DNA of 64,000 nucleotides from Streptomyces aureocirculatus (GCF_000720475.1 NZ_JOAP01000005.1:248001-312000), one strand, 5' to 3'. Positions 9,819 through 25,867 are shown, counted from the stretch's first letter. Program-made: numbers and translations. Notes: a model not told the origin generated them from the letters alone.

Positions 9819-9898
9819 GGTCAGCCTCCAGGTGGTGCGGTGATTTCGTCCCTGACACTAGGAGTTGGAGTGCGCTTCATCGCAAGCGTGTCTCGGCG

Positions 9899-9977
9899 GC
9901 CGGAGCCGGAGCCGACCAGGGCCGGAGCCAGAGCCAGAGCCGGAGCCGACCAGGGCCGGAGCCAAGGCCGAAGCCAG
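9899..9977. repeat. imperfect GGAGCC-type tandem repeats
   Basis: The spacer between the aldo/keto reductase and peptidase genes contains nested repeats of GCCGGAGCC and a longer unit holding GACCAGGGCCGGAGCC that occurs twice (from about 9913 and 9948). It is probably noncoding. Confidence 0.7.
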
Positions 9978-10085
9978 GACACCGGGGGCTGTCCCCAGGG
10001 CCGGGGCTCCTGCTGGCCGGATGGCCGCCCCGGCCGTGGGTTCGTAGCGTCGGTCCACCGGCCGTACGACGTCCCGAGGAGCACG

Positions 10086-11684
10086 ATGCGCGCCACCCTC
10101 ACGACCACCGCCCGACGAGGAATCGCACTGGGGCTCGGTCTCGCCGCCGTCCTCGCGGGTGGCCTGCCCGCGCAGACCCTGACCGGTCGCCCCGCGCCCC
10201 CGGCCGGGCCCGACCTCGCCGCCTACGAGCACCAGCGCCTCGACTGGACCCCCTGCCCCGCCGCCCAGAAGGAACTGAACGCGGCGGGCGCGCGCTGCGC
10301 CTACGTCACCGTCCCGCTCGACTACGCCGACCCGCACGGCCGCACCATCGAGATCGCGATCTCCCGCGTCGAGGCCACCGCCCCGGCGAGCGAGCGCCGC
10401 GGCGTGCTGCTCTCCAACCCGGGCGGCCCCGGCGGCCCCGGCCTCGCCCACACCCTCGCGCTGCGCCCCGCGCTGAAGGACGTCGCGGACCGCTATGACC
10501 TGATCGGCTTCGACCCGCGCTTCCTCGGCGAGAGCACCCCTCTCGTCTGCGCCCCCGCCGACCGGCCCGCCCCACCCGTGACCACCAGTGCGCGCGCCGG
10601 CTTCGACGCGGCGGTGCGCGACGCCCGCGAGGACGCGCGCCGCTGCCACGAGCACGGCGACAACCGCGCACTGCTGCCGCACGCCTCGTCCCGCGACGTC
10701 GCCCGCGACATGGATGTGATCCGCGCGGCCCTCGGCCGCCGCACCCTGTCGTACTACGGCGTGTCCTACGGCGCCGACCTGGGCGTCACGTACACGCAGA
10801 TGTTCCCGCGCCGCGTCGACCGGTTCGTCGTGGACTCCGTCACCGACCCCGCCGCCACGCAGTACGAGCAGTTCCGGCGCTCGGGGGCGCCCGCCGAGCG
10901 CGCCCTGGACGAGTGGGCCGCCTGGACGGCGCGGCGGCACGCGGCGTACCGGCTCGGCCGCACCGCCGCCGAGGTCCGGGCCCGGGTCGAGGAGGTGCTC
11001 GCGCACGCGGAGCGGCGGCCGTTGCCCGTGGCCGGGCAACGGCTGACCGCCCCGCTGCTGCGCATGATCCTCAAACAGCCGCTCACCCAGGCGGAGAACG
11101 ACGCGCTGCTGGCCGCCCTGGTGCGCGACCTCGTCGCCGCCGACCGCGGGAAGCTGACCGAGCCGGGCCCCGAACTCGCCGCGATGCTGAAGACACTCGG
11201 CTCGCCCGAGGTCGCGGACAGCATGCTCGGCGGCATGATCTTCATGTGCGGCGACGGCGGCTGGCCCGCGGGCGGCTGGCCCTCGGCCACGGAGACGTAC
11301 TGGAGGAACAGTGTCCGCAGCCGCGCCACCGAGCCCGTCTTCGGTCCCTTCGTCAACGGCATCACGGCGCCGTGCCTGTTCTTCGAGGAGCCGCCGCGCG
11401 AACCCGCGGTCACGGTCGACAACGACGTACCCGTCCTGATGCTCCAGGCCGAGCGCGACCACACGCGCTTCGCCGACGCCCTCGCCATGCACCGGGCACT
11501 GCGCGGCTCCCGGCTCGTGGCCACCGACATCCGCGCCCACGGCGTCTACGGCCGCGACATCGAGGGGCTGACGCGCGTGCCGTGCGCCGACCGGGCCGTC
11601 AACGACTACCTCGGCGGCGGCGCGCTGCCCGGGCGGGACGTCGACTGCCCGGCACCGACCGCTCGGGTCACTGACAGGCCCTAG
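10086..11684 (+). CDS. secreted tripeptidyl aminopeptidase-like alpha/beta hydrolase
   Basis: A 532-residue exported peptidase of the Streptomyces TAP family. Residues 1-30 form a signal peptide ([20 protein letters not shown]). The oxyanion-hole region is [12 protein letters not shown] (108-119). The nucleophile is S227 in [11 protein letters not shown]. The C-terminal TAP-like domain contains [15 protein letters not shown] and a histidine in [11 protein letters not shown]. It should release N-terminal tripeptides or similar outside the cell. The ATG at 10086 follows GAGGAG; the frame upstream is antisense to the reductase. Its stop codon shares the tetranucleotide CTAG with the convergent SDR gene. 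Confidence 0.88.
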   Translation: MRATLTTTARRGIALGLGLAAVLAGGLPAQTLTGRPAPPAGPDLAAYEHQRLDWTPCPAAQKELNAAGARCAYVTVPLDYADPHGRTIEIAISRVEATAPASERRGVLLSNPGGPGGPGLAHTLALRPALKDVADRYDLIGFDPRFLGESTPLVCAPADRPAPPVTTSARAGFDAAVRDAREDARRCHEHGDNRALLPHASSRDVARDMDVIRAALGRRTLSYYGVSYGADLGVTYTQMFPRRVDRFVVDSVTDPAATQYEQFRRSGAPAERALDEWAAWTARRHAAYRLGRTAAEVRARVEEVLAHAERRPLPVAGQRLTAPLLRMILKQPLTQAENDALLAALVRDLVAADRGKLTEPGPELAAMLKTLGSPEVADSMLGGMIFMCGDGGWPAGGWPSATETYWRNSVRSRATEPVFGPFVNGITAPCLFFEEPPREPAVTVDNDVPVLMLQAERDHTRFADALAMHRALRGSRLVATDIRAHGVYGRDIEGLTRVPCADRAVNDYLGGGALPGRDVDCPAPTARVTDRP

Positions 11685-12634
11685 GCGAAGGCGTCGAGAC
11701 CGGTGAGGCCGGCGGACAGGTCCCAGAGCCGGGCCGCTGCCTCCGGGTCCGCCGCCCAGGGCTTGACGCCGCCGATCAGCATGTCGTCCGTGGTGGCGGG
11801 CCCGGCGATGTCGCAGTCCTGGCAGTACGCGCCGCCGTGCGCCTCCAGCAGCGGTGAGGTCGCCGCCCACACGGCGGTCGCCGCGCCCTGCGCGGGTGTC
11901 TTGAAGCCGTCGGCGGGGGCCCCTGCCGCGTCCATCCAGCCCTGCGCGATCTGCTCCTCGCGCGGGATGTGGCGCTGCAGCGGGGTGAGGATGCTGCCCG
12001 GGTGCACGGCGAGGGCGCGCGGGCCGCGGTCACCGGTGAGGGCGTCCAGGTGCCGGGTGAACAGGGCGTTGGCCGTCTTGGACTGGGCGTAGGCGAGCCA
12101 CCGGTCGTAGGGGTCGCGCCTGAAGTGCGGGTCGTCCCAGCGGATGCCGGAGAGGAAGTGGCCCGACGAGGCCACGGACACGACGCGGGCGCGGCCGTGG
12201 GTCAGGGCCGGGGCGAGGTGGTTGACGAGCGCGAAGTGGCCGAGGTGGTTCACCCCGAAGTGCGCCTCCCATCCCGGGCCGACGCGTGTCTCCGGACACG
12301 CCATGATCCCGGCGTTGTTGATGAGGATGTCGACCCGGGCGGCGGGGCCCGCCGCGAGCAGCCCGTCGGCGAACGCGCGGATGCTCTCGGGGTCCGCGAG
12401 GTCGAGCGCGGCGACCTCGGTGCCGGGGATGTCGCGCAGCGCGGCCGCCGCCGTCCTGGGCCGCCGTGCCGGGACGATCACCCGGGCCCCGGCGCGGGCC
12501 AGGGCCCGGGTCGCCTCCAGGCCGAGGCCGGAGTAGCCACCGGTGATCACTGCGGTGCTGCCGGTGAGGTCGATGTCCTTCAGTACCTCGTCGGCGGTGC
12601 TGGCAGCGGTGAAGGGGGTGCTGGTGCGAGTCAT
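11681..12634 (-). CDS. short-chain dehydrogenase/reductase
   Basis: A 317-residue SDR of the retinol-dehydrogenase-like group. Visible motifs are the cofactor site [11 protein letters not shown] (residues 30-40), the NNAG signature in [10 protein letters not shown], and the catalytic YAQSK. The substrate is unknown. It is divergent from a MerR regulator 62 bp away, which probably controls it. Its TAG stop overlaps that of the peptidase gene on the other strand. Confidence 0.9.
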   Translation of the reverse strand: MTRTSTPFTAASTADEVLKDIDLTGSTAVITGGYSGLGLEATRALARAGARVIVPARRPRTAAAALRDIPGTEVAALDLADPESIRAFADGLLAAGPAARVDILINNAGIMACPETRVGPGWEAHFGVNHLGHFALVNHLAPALTHGRARVVSVASSGHFLSGIRWDDPHFRRDPYDRWLAYAQSKTANALFTRHLDALTGDRGPRALAVHPGSILTPLQRHIPREEQIAQGWMDAAGAPADGFKTPAQGAATAVWAATSPLLEAHGGAYCQDCDIAGPATTDDMLIGGVKPWAADPEAAARLWDLSAGLTGLDAFA

Positions 12635-12652
12635 GGGGCAGGACGCTAGAAC

Positions 12653-12668
12653 CTAGACTGCGATCTAG
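12653..12668. promoter_or_regulatory. candidate MerR operator (CTAGA-N6-TCTAG)
   Basis: CTAGA (12653-12657) and TCTAG (12664-12668) form a perfect dyad with a 6-base spacer midway between the divergent SDR and MerR genes. MerR-family proteins usually bind such dyads in the spacer of the target promoter. Confidence 0.6.
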
Positions 12669-12696
12669 ATCAAGCTCGGAGCGCGCGGGAGGACAC

Positions 12697-15478
<2,782 letters not shown>

Positions 15479-15500
15479 CGCACCCCGTGCCCGGCGCCCC

Positions 15501-15567
15501 GGCGCCCGCACACCCCTCCGCCCCGGTCGGCAGCCCGCCGACCGGGGCGGAGGGGTGTGCGGGCGCC
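15501..15567. terminator. 31-bp perfect-stem terminator of icd
   Basis: Bases 15501-15531 and 15537-15567 are exact reverse complements with loop AGCCC. It lies 22 bases after the icd stop and isolates it from the arg operon. No T-tract follows. The rest of the 309-bp gap holds only the argC promoter region. Confidence 0.85.
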
Positions 15568-15697
15568 GATCGTTCAGGCTGCTGAACTGTCAGCCGTCGC
15601 TGCCGGTCCGCGCGGCCCCGGTGCCATGATGGGCCGAGCGTCGATCACCTTGGGGGAGGGGAGTGGGCCCGGTCTCGTCGGCTCCTGCGGCGCCTGA

Positions 15698-16816
<1,119 letters not shown>

Positions 16817-16880
16817 GCGCCGTGCGCACGCAGGCAGTGCCGCACATGGCGCCCGCGACCGCGACGAACAAGGAGACGCA

Positions 16881-18032
16881 GTGAGTGTCACGGCAGCCAA
16901 GGGGTTCCGGGCGGCGGGCATCGCCGCAGGAATCAAGCAGAACGGCAACCCCGACCTGGCCCTCGTGGTCAACGACGGGCCCCGCACGGCCGCCGCGGGA
17001 GTCTTCACGTCCAACCGCGTGAAGGCCGCGCCGGTCCTGTGGTCCGAGCAGGTGCTCAAGGGCGGACAGGTCGCGGCCGTGGTCCTGAACTCCGGTGGCG
17101 CCAACGCCTGCACGGGCCCGCGGGGTTTCCAGGACACCCACGCCACCGCCGAGCGGGTCGCCGGCGCCCTCGGCGTCGACGCGGGCGAGGTGGCCGTCGC
17201 CTCGACCGGGCTCATCGGCGTCACGCTCCCCATGGACAAGCTGCTGCCCGGCGTCGACACCGCGGCCGGTGCCCTGTCCGCGCACGGCGGCGAGAAGGCC
17301 GCCATCGCCATCAAGACCACCGACAGCGTGCACAAGACGGCGGTGGCCGAGGGCGCGGGCTGGTCCGTCGGAGGCATGGCCAAGGGCGCGGGCATGCTCG
17401 CCCCCGGCCTGGCCACGATGCTGGTCGTCCTCACCACCGACGCCGACGTCCCCGCTCCCGACCTGGACCGGGCGCTGCGCGAGGCCACCCGCCTCACCTT
17501 CGACCGGGTCGACTCCGACGGCTGCATGTCCACCAACGACACGGTGCTCCTGCTCGCCTCCGGCGCGGCCGGGGTGAGCCCCGCGTACGCGGAGTTCGCC
17601 GAGGCGGTCCGCACCGTCTGCGACGACCTCGCCCGCCAGCTCATCGGCGACGCCGAGGGCGCGAGCAAGGACATCCGCATCGAGGTCGTCGGCGCCGCGA
17701 GCGAGGACGACGCCGTCGAGGTGGGCCGCTCCATCGCCCGCAACAACCTCCTCAAGTGCGCCATCCACGGCGAGGACCCCAACTGGGGCCGGGTGCTCTC
17801 CGCCATCGGCACCACGAGCGCCGTCTTCGAGCCCGACCAGTTGAACGTCGCCATCAACGGCGTCTGGGTCTGTAAGAACGGCTCCGTCGGCGAGGACCGC
17901 GACCTCGTCGACATGCGCTACCGCGAGGTGAGGATCACCGCCGATCTCGCCGCCGGTTCCGCGTCGGCCGTGATCTGGGCGAACGACCTCACCGCCGACT
18001 ACGTACACGAGAACAGCGCGTACTCGTCGTAA
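16881..18032 (+). CDS. argJ: bifunctional ornithine acetyltransferase / N-acetylglutamate synthase
   Basis: A 383-residue ArgJ that recycles the acetyl group from N-acetylornithine to glutamate. The autocleavage site is visible in MLAPGLATMLVV: cleavage would occur before T179, which becomes the N-terminal nucleophile of the beta chain. Other signatures are NSGGANACTG and the C-terminal DPNWGRVLSAIG. The GTG start at 16881 has AAGGAG 5 bases upstream and gives the conserved start VSVTAAKGFRAAG. The 64-bp gap from argC has no separate promoter that I can see. Confidence 0.96.
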   Translation: MSVTAAKGFRAAGIAAGIKQNGNPDLALVVNDGPRTAAAGVFTSNRVKAAPVLWSEQVLKGGQVAAVVLNSGGANACTGPRGFQDTHATAERVAGALGVDAGEVAVASTGLIGVTLPMDKLLPGVDTAAGALSAHGGEKAAIAIKTTDSVHKTAVAEGAGWSVGGMAKGAGMLAPGLATMLVVLTTDADVPAPDLDRALREATRLTFDRVDSDGCMSTNDTVLLLASGAAGVSPAYAEFAEAVRTVCDDLARQLIGDAEGASKDIRIEVVGAASEDDAVEVGRSIARNNLLKCAIHGEDPNWGRVLSAIGTTSAVFEPDQLNVAINGVWVCKNGSVGEDRDLVDMRYREVRITADLAAGSASAVIWANDLTADYVHENSAYSS

Positions 18033-18077
18033 GCCGTCCCGCAGGCAGCGGTACGTCCGTCTCCACCTGGAAAGCCC

Positions 18078-18995
18078 ATGAGCACCCGCAAGCACACCGC
18101 ACTGCCCAAGGCACAGATCCTGACCGAAGCGCTGCCCTGGCTGACCCGCCACCGCGGCAAGACCGTCGTCATCAAATTCGGCGGCAACGCGATGGTGGAC
18201 CACGAGCTGAAGGCCGCCTTCGCCCAGGACGTCGTGTTCCTGCACCACGCGGGCCTCAAGCCCGTCGTGGTGCACGGCGGCGGCCCGCAGATCAGCGCCC
18301 AGCTCGACAAACAGGGCCTGGTCAGCGAGTTCAAGGCGGGGCTTCGCGTGACGACGCCCGAAGCCATGGACGTCGTACGCATGGTCCTCGCCGGGCAGGT
18401 GCAGCGCGAACTCGTGGGCCTGCTCAACGAGTACGGACCGCTCGCCGTCGGCCTCACCGGGGAGGACGCGCACACCATCACCGCGACCCGGCACCGGCCG
18501 CTGATCGGCGGCGAACCGGTCGACATCGGCCAGGTGGGCGAGGTCACCGAGATCGACACCGGCGCCATCGAGGCGCTGCTCGCGGACGGCCGCATCCCGG
18601 TCGTCTCCTCGATCGCCCGCTCCCAGGACGAAGGTGACACGGGGCATGTCTACAACGTCAATGCTGATACGGCGGCTGCGGCACTCGCTGCGGCGCTTGG
18701 TGCCGAGACGCTGATGGTGCTCACCGACGTCGAGGGCCTCTACGAGGACTGGCCCGACAACGACGACGTCATCAGCCGTCTCACGGCGATGGAGCTCGAG
18801 AAGCTCATCCCCGATCTCTCCAGCGGCATGGTGCCGAAGATGCGGGGCTGTCTGCACGCCGTGCGCAACGGCGTCAACACCGCGCGCGTCATCGACGGGC
18901 GCGTCCAGCACGCGATCCTGCTTGAGATCTTCACCGACGAAGGAATCGGCACGATGGTCGTGCCGGACGAGCCGAGCCAGGGGGAACCGGCATGA
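18078..18995 (+). CDS. argB: acetylglutamate kinase
   Basis: A 305-residue amino-acid kinase family protein that phosphorylates N-acetylglutamate. Motifs include [10 protein letters not shown] (phosphate loop), [11 protein letters not shown] (substrate) and GGMVPKM-like [11 protein letters not shown] near the end. The N-terminal helix before the kinase fold ([19 protein letters not shown]) is the arginine-feedback type. Its last four bases (ATGA) overlap the argD start, indicating translational coupling. Confidence 0.97.
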   Translation: MSTRKHTALPKAQILTEALPWLTRHRGKTVVIKFGGNAMVDHELKAAFAQDVVFLHHAGLKPVVVHGGGPQISAQLDKQGLVSEFKAGLRVTTPEAMDVVRMVLAGQVQRELVGLLNEYGPLAVGLTGEDAHTITATRHRPLIGGEPVDIGQVGEVTEIDTGAIEALLADGRIPVVSSIARSQDEGDTGHVYNVNADTAAAALAAALGAETLMVLTDVEGLYEDWPDNDDVISRLTAMELEKLIPDLSSGMVPKMRGCLHAVRNGVNTARVIDGRVQHAILLEIFTDEGIGTMVVPDEPSQGEPA

Positions 18996-20218
18996 CGACC
19001 AACCAGGACCTGACCCGGCGCTGGCAGGGCGCGCTGATGGACAACTACGGCACGCCCCGCATCCCGCTGGTGCGCGGCGCGGGCAGCACCCTGTGGGACG
19101 CGGACGGCACGAAGTACACCGACTTCGTCGGCGGTATCGCGGTGAACGCGCTCGGCCACGGCCACCCCGCTGTGGTGGAGGCCGTGACCCGGCAGATCGG
19201 CGCGCTCGGCCACGTCTCCAACCTGTTCGTCGCCGAACCGCCCGTCGCCCTCGCCGAGCGCCTCCTCGACCTCTTCGGCCGCGACGGCCGCGTGTACTTC
19301 TGCAATTCGGGCGCCGAGGCCAACGAGGGCGCCTTCAAGATCGGCCGCCGTACGGGGCGCACCCACATGGTCGCCACCGAGGGCGGCTTCCACGGCCGCA
19401 CCATGGGCGCGCTCGCCCTCACGGGACAGCCCGGCAAGCAGGAGCCGTTCCTGCCGCTGCCCGGAGACGTCACGCACGTCCCCTACGGCGACGTCGAGGC
19501 CCTGCGCGCCGCGGTCACCGAGGACACCGCCTTCGTGATCGTCGAGCCGATCCAGGGCGAGAGCGGCGTCGTCGTGCCGCCCGTCGGCTACCTCAGGGCG
19601 GCCCGCGAGATCACCCGCGCCACCGGCACCCTCCTCGTCCTTGACGAGGTGCAGACCGGGGTCGGCCGCACCGGCCACTGGTTCGCCCATCTCGCGCAGG
19701 AAGGCGTGCACCCCGATGTCGTCACGCTCGCGAAGGGTCTCGGCGGCGGCCTGCCCCTCGGCGCGACCGTGGCCTTCGGCGCGGCGGCCGAGCTCCTCAC
19801 CCCCGGCCAGCACGGCACCACCTTCGGCGGCAACCCGGTGGCCTGCGCCGCCGGACTCGCCGTCATCGACACGATCGTGGCCGAGGGGCTCCTGGAGAAC
19901 ACCAAGCGCGCCGGCGAGAAGCTGCGCGGCACAATTGAGTCAGCCGGGCACGCGTTGGTCGACCATGTCAGGGGCGAGGGACTGCTGCTGGGTATCGTGC
20001 TCACCGAGCCGCTGGCACCGCGGGTGCAGCAGGCGGCTCAGGACGCCGGCTTCCTGGTCAACGCGCCCGCCCCCGATGTCGTACGGCTCATGCCGCCGCT
20101 GAACGTGCGCGACACCGAGGTGGACGCCTTCCTCCGGGCCCTGCCCGGCGCCCTCGACCAGGCCGTCGCGGCCGACCGGGCCGACGCGGCCGACGGGGAA
20201 GGACGATCCGGGGAGTGA
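18992..20218 (+). CDS. argD: acetylornithine aminotransferase
   Basis: A 408-residue class III PLP aminotransferase converting N-acetylglutamate semialdehyde to N-acetylornithine. The PLP lysine is K248 in [16 protein letters not shown]; the cofactor site [14 protein letters not shown] and the [14 protein letters not shown] segment are also visible. It starts inside argB (ATGA overlap) and ends 7 bp before argR. Confidence 0.97.
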   Translation: MTTNQDLTRRWQGALMDNYGTPRIPLVRGAGSTLWDADGTKYTDFVGGIAVNALGHGHPAVVEAVTRQIGALGHVSNLFVAEPPVALAERLLDLFGRDGRVYFCNSGAEANEGAFKIGRRTGRTHMVATEGGFHGRTMGALALTGQPGKQEPFLPLPGDVTHVPYGDVEALRAAVTEDTAFVIVEPIQGESGVVVPPVGYLRAAREITRATGTLLVLDEVQTGVGRTGHWFAHLAQEGVHPDVVTLAKGLGGGLPLGATVAFGAAAELLTPGQHGTTFGGNPVACAAGLAVIDTIVAEGLLENTKRAGEKLRGTIESAGHALVDHVRGEGLLLGIVLTEPLAPRVQQAAQDAGFLVNAPAPDVVRLMPPLNVRDTEVDAFLRALPGALDQAVAADRADAADGEGRSGE

Positions 20219-20225
20219 GACGACG

Positions 20226-20771
20226 ATGAGTCACGCGCAGGACAACGGGCCGGTTGAGCACGCGGGACCCGCCGTGCCCCAGACCCGCACCGCACGCCAC
20301 CGCCGGATCGTGGACATCCTCAACCGGCAGCCGGTGCGCTCCCAGAGCCAACTGGCGAAGCTGCTCGCCGACGACGGCCTGACCGTCACCCAGGCGACGC
20401 TCTCCCGCGACCTCGACGAGCTCAACGCCGTCAAGATCCGCAACACCGAGGGCGACCTGATCTACGCCGTGCCGAGCGAGGGCGGCTTCCGCACCCCGCG
20501 CGTCCCCCTCGGCGAGTCCGCCAAGGAGCAGCGGATGCGCCGCCTCTCCGTGGAACTCCTGATCTCCGCGGAGGCCTCGGCCAACCTCGTCGTCCTGCGC
20601 ACCCCGCCGGGCGCCGCGCAGTTCCTCGCCTCCGCCATCGACCAGGCCGAACTGCACGACATCCTCGGCACGATCGCCGGTGACGACACGGTGATGCTGA
20701 TCAGCAGGGAGCCGAGCGGAGGCCAGGCACTCGCCGACCACCTGCTGCGCCTCGCGTCCAACGAGCACTAG
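20226..20771 (+). CDS. argR: arginine repressor
   Basis: A 181-residue ArgR/AhrC protein. The N-terminal winged helix ([20 protein letters not shown], then [15 protein letters not shown]) binds ARG boxes. The C-terminal domain ([28 protein letters not shown]) forms the arginine-binding hexamer. The extra 35-residue N-terminal tail is usual for Streptomyces. It is the last gene of the operon it controls. Its TAG stop shares CTAG with the stop of the convergent caspase gene. Confidence 0.96.
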   Translation: MSHAQDNGPVEHAGPAVPQTRTARHRRIVDILNRQPVRSQSQLAKLLADDGLTVTQATLSRDLDELNAVKIRNTEGDLIYAVPSEGGFRTPRVPLGESAKEQRMRRLSVELLISAEASANLVVLRTPPGAAQFLASAIDQAELHDILGTIAGDDTVMLISREPSGGQALADHLLRLASNEH

Positions 20772-23700
20772 TTCGCGGCGTCCGGCTCTTCGGCGGGGAG
20801 CCCGCTGGGAAGAGTGGGCAGCTCAAGGCCGAACAGCGCCGCATAGCGGCCGAGGCGCTCCGCGACCCACTCCTCGCTCTCGTCCACGGCGTCGGCGGCG
20901 AACCGGATCTGCTCCGGCGTGAGACGCCCGCTCAGCGCCGGAAGCGCGCCGTCGGCGTGGACCGAGAGGACGATCAGGTCCTGCCAGCGGGGCAGCTCCT
21001 CCGGTACGGCGGCCGGGTCGAGAGCCGGGGGCGACGCCTCCAGGGGCAGATACGGGACGATGCGCCGCCAGGTGACGGTGACGGGTTCGCCGAGTCGTCC
21101 GGCGAGGCTCAGCAGGTCGAGGGGGCGGAGCGGGCTGCCGGGCGCGGAGACGCGATGGGCCGCGCCGAGGGCGACGGCGTCCCGGGCGTCGGGGACGCCT
21201 GCGGGCAGGTTCGCGATGTCGGCCGGGTCCAGCTCGGGGATCTGCGCGCCCAGCTCCCGGAGGGGCGAAAGGCGTTCGTACGCGGCCCGGGCGCCGATGT
21301 GGCGGCTGCGGGCGTACGTGACCAGGCGTTCGGCGGTGAGCGCGGCCCAGCGCGGGGGCTCGGCCCACTCTTCGTAGTGCTCTTCGCCCCAGTCGAGCAG
21401 TGCCTGGCCCTCTTCGCGCCCGGGGCGGAAACCGGCGAGCTCGGTCGGCAGGTCCGGCACCTCCAGGCGCACGCGCTTCGCCTCGCGGCGCGCCGTCTTC
21501 CACGTGGTGGCCAGCGGCGTCCTCAGGTCGATGCTCGACGCGAACAGGATGTCGGCCGTCGGCAGGACCGGGTAGTCGGCGGCGTCCAGCGAGGGGTCGG
21601 AACCGGAGAACGCGTACCGGCTGGGCACCGGCAGCTCCTCCCAGGCACGCAGCAGGCCGCCCGCCGCGGGCACGTCCGCACCCGCCTCGCGCAGGTCCTC
21701 CAGGACCACGGCGAGGTCGTCCCAGGACGTGCTCTGCGGCCGGACGAACGCCAGGTCGCGCAGGGACAGACCGTCCTCCAGTGTGAGCCCACCCGTGTGT
21801 GCACGGCCCAGCACGCTCGCGGTCTCCGGCACCGGAACCAGCCGACCCGCCGCCGACTTCTCCCGGTACCGCCGGGTGTGCGCGAGGCCCAGGTGGTCCG
21901 CCCAGCGTGCGAGCATCTTCTCCGCCTTGCGCAGCGGCACCTCCCACTCCGCCGCCAGCGCGAACGTGGCCGCCCACGGCAGCGTGAGGCGGCCGTCCGG
22001 ATCCGGCACGCAGTAGGCCTGCAGCACGACGGAGATGTCCCACGGCACCCCGGCCCACCGCCGTACGGCGTCCGCGTCCGGTGCCGTCCAGCCGAGCCAC
22101 GCGAACCGTGCGAGCCGTTCGCGCACCTCCAGCGGCGAGAGCTGCTGTGTGTCCGCGATCTCGATGACGTCCCACGGCCACCGGACGCGGCGCCAGCCTC
22201 GCGGCCCCTCCCGGTAGAGCAGCGCGAGGTCCGTCGCGTCGCACACGTGGTCCACGTGGTGGTCGGGCGCGACCGGCGGCGGGGAGGAGAGGAACGGTGC
22301 GAACCTGGCGCATCGCTCGGCGAGGCGGCCGAGCGGTTCCCGCGCCGCCCGGGAGGTTCGTACCAGACCGCCCAGGTCGTCCGGCGCGTGCTCGTAGTCG
22401 TTCTCGTTCTTGCGTCGGCCCGCACGTTGCCAGCCATTGCGCGTGCCCCGTGCGAGCAGCCCCTCGATGATCTGTGCGTCGCACGGGTCGGGTGTCCAGT
22501 CCAGACCGTCCCGGCCCTCGCCCGCGGCGGCGGGGCGGCACAGCACCCGGGGCGGCTTCAGGACCGGGTGGACGATCCGCAGGCCGCGCGCGGCGCGCAC
22601 GACCTCGCGGACCGTCATGCCCGTGCCGTCCGCGAGGGCCACGACCACCCGCCAGTCGAGCGGCTCCCGGCCGGCGCTGATCCGGGTGCCCCAGTCCGGC
22701 GGGGCGCCCTGGGCGACGCGGGCCCAGCCCGGCTCGGGCACCGGGTGCCCCGCGGTCGAAACTGGCATCGCCTGCTGAGAAAGCCGCCCGCCGCCGAGCA
22801 CCGCGGCCCGCCACGGCGCCGCGACCTCGGGCCAGTCCCGCTCCACACCGTACCGGGACCTCCCGCGGACGACCCGGACGTCCCAGTGGAACCAGCCCGC
22901 GGAGTCCAGGTCGAGGGCCTGGCCGCCCCACAAGTCATGGTCGCGCACCCGCACACCCCGCCCGCGCCACTGCTCCCACACGGTGCGGGCCGCCGCCAGG
23001 TTGTGCCGCTCCAGACGCCACAGCCACGCCATGTCCAGATCCGGCCACTCGGCGAGCGCCCCCGCGCCGCGCGCCCACTGCCGCGCCTCCCACTCCCTGT
23101 CGTACGACTGGAGCTTCTTGCGGTTGAGGCTGAGCGTCCCGGCCTGCGGGCCGGTCAGATCGAGGACATAGCCGAAGGGCTTCTTGTCGGTTCCGATGCC
23201 GTCGCAGAGGATCGCGCCCTGGCCGCTCACCCACCACAGCACTCCGGGAACCGCCTCGACGTACTCGGTGGTCCCGTCGTCCGCCGACGCGTAGCGCAGC
23301 ACACCGGGCTCCCAGTTCCGCTGCCGCCCCGAGGCGTCCCGCACCCGCAGCGCGAACTCGCTCACCATCACAAGCCGCTCCAGGGTGGCGACCGGCGAGA
23401 CCCTCGACACGCCCGCGGAGTCCCGCAGGTACAGCCGCACCCGGGTGCCGCCTTCGAGGAGCCCGTCCCCCTCCGCCGCGAAGGCGTCGTCGTACTCCTG
23501 GACCCGGAAGAGATTCGCGCTGCCGGGGATGTCCACCCGCAGGGCCCGCCGGGCCGGGATCCCGTCCGTGCCGACGGGGCGGGTCACCACCGTCATCTCC
23601 TCGGCCAGCATGAAGTAGCTGAACACCCCGATGCCGAACCGGCTGTTGGGGTAGAGGCGCAGGGCGGGGTCGTGGCGGTGCCAGGTCGCCTGCTCCTGGC

Positions 23701-25867
23701 GGAAGGCCCGGGACTGCTCGAAGCGGCGGCCCGCCTTGGTGAAGGTGTTCTTGAGCCGGTCGAGCCCCATGCCGACGCCGTTGTCCCGGCACTCGATGTA
23801 GCGGCCCCGCTCGTCCTCGCCCTCGGTGAAGACGATCCGGCCCGACCAGGGTGCAGGGTGTGCGCCCCTGCTCCGCAGGTAGCGGTGGCGCAGCGCGCGA
23901 TGGCGGCAGGCGTCCATGGCGTTCTGGTACAGCTCACGCAGGGCCAGGTCCGGCTCGCCGTCGTAGATGCGCTCGCCCATGAGCAGATCGCGGACCTCGG
24001 TCTGGGACAACTGAAAGCGCAACAGCGGTACGTCGTACGCCCGGTGGCCGCGGTCCTCGGCGGGGCGAAGCCCGCGATCGGTGACGCGGGCGGGCAGGCC
24101 GGACAGGAGCGCGGCCCGTGGCGCGGGCAGCCCTCTGGCGGTGTCGCGCAGCGCGTCCGTGAGCTCGTCCGCCTGCTCCACGACGCCCGCGAACGCGGCG
24201 TGCAGCGCCGGGTGCGGGCAGGCCGCGTCCAGATGGAGGTCGCCGTCCGCGGTGTGCCAGTCGGCGTCGCGCACGGCGTTGACGGCGTCCTGCGGCAGGA
24301 CCGGGTCGCGGACGGCCAGGTGCTCGGCGAGCACCTCGGGCAGCACGCGGACGTCCAGGGCGAGCAGACAGGCCAGGTGCAGCACCCCGGCGAGGTCGTC
24401 GGAGCGCAGCGGCTGCCGGGCGCCGCCGAGCACGGGGAAGGCCAGGTCCTGGCGTCGGCCACGGTCCGGCGCGGGCGGGCCGAGCACGATGCCCGCGGCG
24501 AGCTGGGACAGCGCGGCGGACAGCTCGCGGGCGCGCGGTCCCGGGCACAGCGCGTCGGCGAGCGCCCGCGACTCCACCTCGGGCACGGCCGTCTCGTCCG
24601 TCACGAACCGCTCCGCGATCCACCGGTGCACCAGCCACAGGGCGATGTCGCGCGCCTCCTCGGGGCGAGCGCCGATGAGGCAGTCCGAGAGCTTCTTCTT
24701 GATGTGCGGGTGGTGCTCGGCGACCTGCTCGTAGTGGCGCCGCCACGCGTCGCCGTCCTTACGGTGCCAGGCCGTGTACGGCGAGATGTCGCTCGCGTGG
24801 CTGAGCCGCCGCGCCCACGCGACCTCGTGCAGCAGCGGCGCGGCGACCAGCGCGGCGGCTTCGAGGGCGGACAGCGTCTGCGTCTTGGGGACGAGGCGGG
24901 GCAACTGGTCCCGTACGACACGGACGAGGAAGTCGTCGTCGGCCCAGGGGTCGGGCATCCGCTCCTGGGCGAGGTGCACGACCTGCGCACACGTCTCGAC
25001 CAGTTCCCCGAGACACTCCCGCAGTTGGGGCACGCCCGCGGCGTCGTCCTCCGCGACCCGTTCCCACAGCGCGGTGCCGGCGACGGCGTCGCGCCAGGCC
25101 TCCAGGAGCCGACGGCCCTCGCAGACGACCGCGGCGCGCGCCTGCGCCTCGCGCTCCGTGCCGTACCGGACCTGCGGCTCCTGGTCCGCGGCGCCGTGCA
25201 GGCGGGCGGTGCGCAGCGTGTGCTGCCGCGCCGTCTCGAAGACCTCCTGCACCGTCCGCGCCTGCGTCAACGGCCGGAAGGCCTCCGCGAGACCGAGGGT
25301 GAAGAAGCTGCCGCCCGCCGAGTACCCTGCCCGCTGCCCGGCCGCGCAGGCCGTGAGCAGCGCGAACCGCCCCGAGGGCGGCCCCTTGAGGACACTGCTG
25401 CCGAACACTCCGTCGGCGGGCTCGCCCCGGCAGGCGTCGATCAGCCACAGCACGGTGCCCGCCCGGCAGTGGGTGAGGTACGGGCTGATGTCGGCGGGCA
25501 GGAGGGTGTCCAGGTACGGCTGGGTCCACTCGGCGCCGTCGCCGTCGCCGTTGCCGTCGCCCTCGCCCCGCGGGGCTCGCGCGTCGGCCGGGACCAAGTG
25601 GTCGGTGCCGCCCACACGGATGCCGTGCCCGGTGAAGTGGATCAGCAGGGTGCCGTCGTCGGGGACGCCCCGCGACACCTCGTCCACGGTCGTGATGATC
25701 TCGGCACGCGAGGCCCCCGGCACCGTGCGCACCTCGTACCCCGCGGCCCTGAGCGAGGCCCCGAGCGCCCGCAGGTCGGCGGCGACCGGTGTTTCGAGGG
25801 AGTCGAACCGGTGGGCGGCGTCAGGTGTCTCACCGACACCGATGAGCAGTGCTGTACGTGATGCCAT
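20768..25867 (-). CDS. giant caspase-Hsp90-like ATPase fusion protein 1
   Basis: A 1699-residue protein. Residues 1-240 are a caspase-like peptidase: catalytic His81 in [11 protein letters not shown] and Cys146 in [10 protein letters not shown], both intact. Residues about 250-620 are helical and may correspond to the degenerate HD-like domain I recall from actinobacterial conflict proteins. An Hsp90/GHKL ATPase follows: N-box [13 protein letters not shown] (about 645-655), ECRDNGVGM (about 694), [15 protein letters not shown] (about 747) and GTRVRLYL (about 808). Residues about 950-1699 contain repeated wHTH-like segments such as [19 protein letters not shown] chose the ATG at 25867 because GGGGGGT lies just upstream and the caspase fold begins there. 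It is a full-length paralogue of the 28066-33009 gene. Function is inferred only: an ATP-regulated protease in a conflict or cell-death role. Confidence 0.85.
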   Translation of the reverse strand: MASRTALLIGVGETPDAAHRFDSLETPVAADLRALGASLRAAGYEVRTVPGASRAEIITTVDEVSRGVPDDGTLLIHFTGHGIRVGGTDHLVPADARAPRGEGDGNGDGDGAEWTQPYLDTLLPADISPYLTHCRAGTVLWLIDACRGEPADGVFGSSVLKGPPSGRFALLTACAAGQRAGYSAGGSFFTLGLAEAFRPLTQARTVQEVFETARQHTLRTARLHGAADQEPQVRYGTEREAQARAAVVCEGRRLLEAWRDAVAGTALWERVAEDDAAGVPQLRECLGELVETCAQVVHLAQERMPDPWADDDFLVRVVRDQLPRLVPKTQTLSALEAAALVAAPLLHEVAWARRLSHASDISPYTAWHRKDGDAWRRHYEQVAEHHPHIKKKLSDCLIGARPEEARDIALWLVHRWIAERFVTDETAVPEVESRALADALCPGPRARELSAALSQLAAGIVLGPPAPDRGRRQDLAFPVLGGARQPLRSDDLAGVLHLACLLALDVRVLPEVLAEHLAVRDPVLPQDAVNAVRDADWHTADGDLHLDAACPHPALHAAFAGVVEQADELTDALRDTARGLPAPRAALLSGLPARVTDRGLRPAEDRGHRAYDVPLLRFQLSQTEVRDLLMGERIYDGEPDLALRELYQNAMDACRHRALRHRYLRSRGAHPAPWSGRIVFTEGEDERGRYIECRDNGVGMGLDRLKNTFTKAGRRFEQSRAFRQEQATWHRHDPALRLYPNSRFGIGVFSYFMLAEEMTVVTRPVGTDGIPARRALRVDIPGSANLFRVQEYDDAFAAEGDGLLEGGTRVRLYLRDSAGVSRVSPVATLERLVMVSEFALRVRDASGRQRNWEPGVLRYASADDGTTEYVEAVPGVLWWVSGQGAILCDGIGTDKKPFGYVLDLTGPQAGTLSLNRKKLQSYDREWEARQWARGAGALAEWPDLDMAWLWRLERHNLAAARTVWEQWRGRGVRVRDHDLWGGQALDLDSAGWFHWDVRVVRGRSRYGVERDWPEVAAPWRAAVLGGGRLSQQAMPVSTAGHPVPEPGWARVAQGAPPDWGTRISAGREPLDWRVVVALADGTGMTVREVVRAARGLRIVHPVLKPPRVLCRPAAAGEGRDGLDWTPDPCDAQIIEGLLARGTRNGWQRAGRRKNENDYEHAPDDLGGLVRTSRAAREPLGRLAERCARFAPFLSSPPPVAPDHHVDHVCDATDLALLYREGPRGWRRVRWPWDVIEIADTQQLSPLEVRERLARFAWLGWTAPDADAVRRWAGVPWDISVVLQAYCVPDPDGRLTLPWAATFALAAEWEVPLRKAEKMLARWADHLGLAHTRRYREKSAAGRLVPVPETASVLGRAHTGGLTLEDGLSLRDLAFVRPQSTSWDDLAVVLEDLREAGADVPAAGGLLRAWEELPVPSRYAFSGSDPSLDAADYPVLPTADILFASSIDLRTPLATTWKTARREAKRVRLEVPDLPTELAGFRPGREEGQALLDWGEEHYEEWAEPPRWAALTAERLVTYARSRHIGARAAYERLSPLRELGAQIPELDPADIANLPAGVPDARDAVALGAAHRVSAPGSPLRPLDLLSLAGRLGEPVTVTWRRIVPYLPLEASPPALDPAAVPEELPRWQDLIVLSVHADGALPALSGRLTPEQIRFAADAVDESEEWVAERLGRYAALFGLELPTLPSGLPAEEPDAAN

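Noticed and set aside
20957-25861. Open frame of 1634 codons on the plus strand opposite caspase gene 1
   Set aside because: Composition (Arg/Gly/Ala/Pro-rich with no domain) is that of the codon-position shadow common in high-GC DNA; the minus-strand frame has clear catalytic and ATPase motifs.
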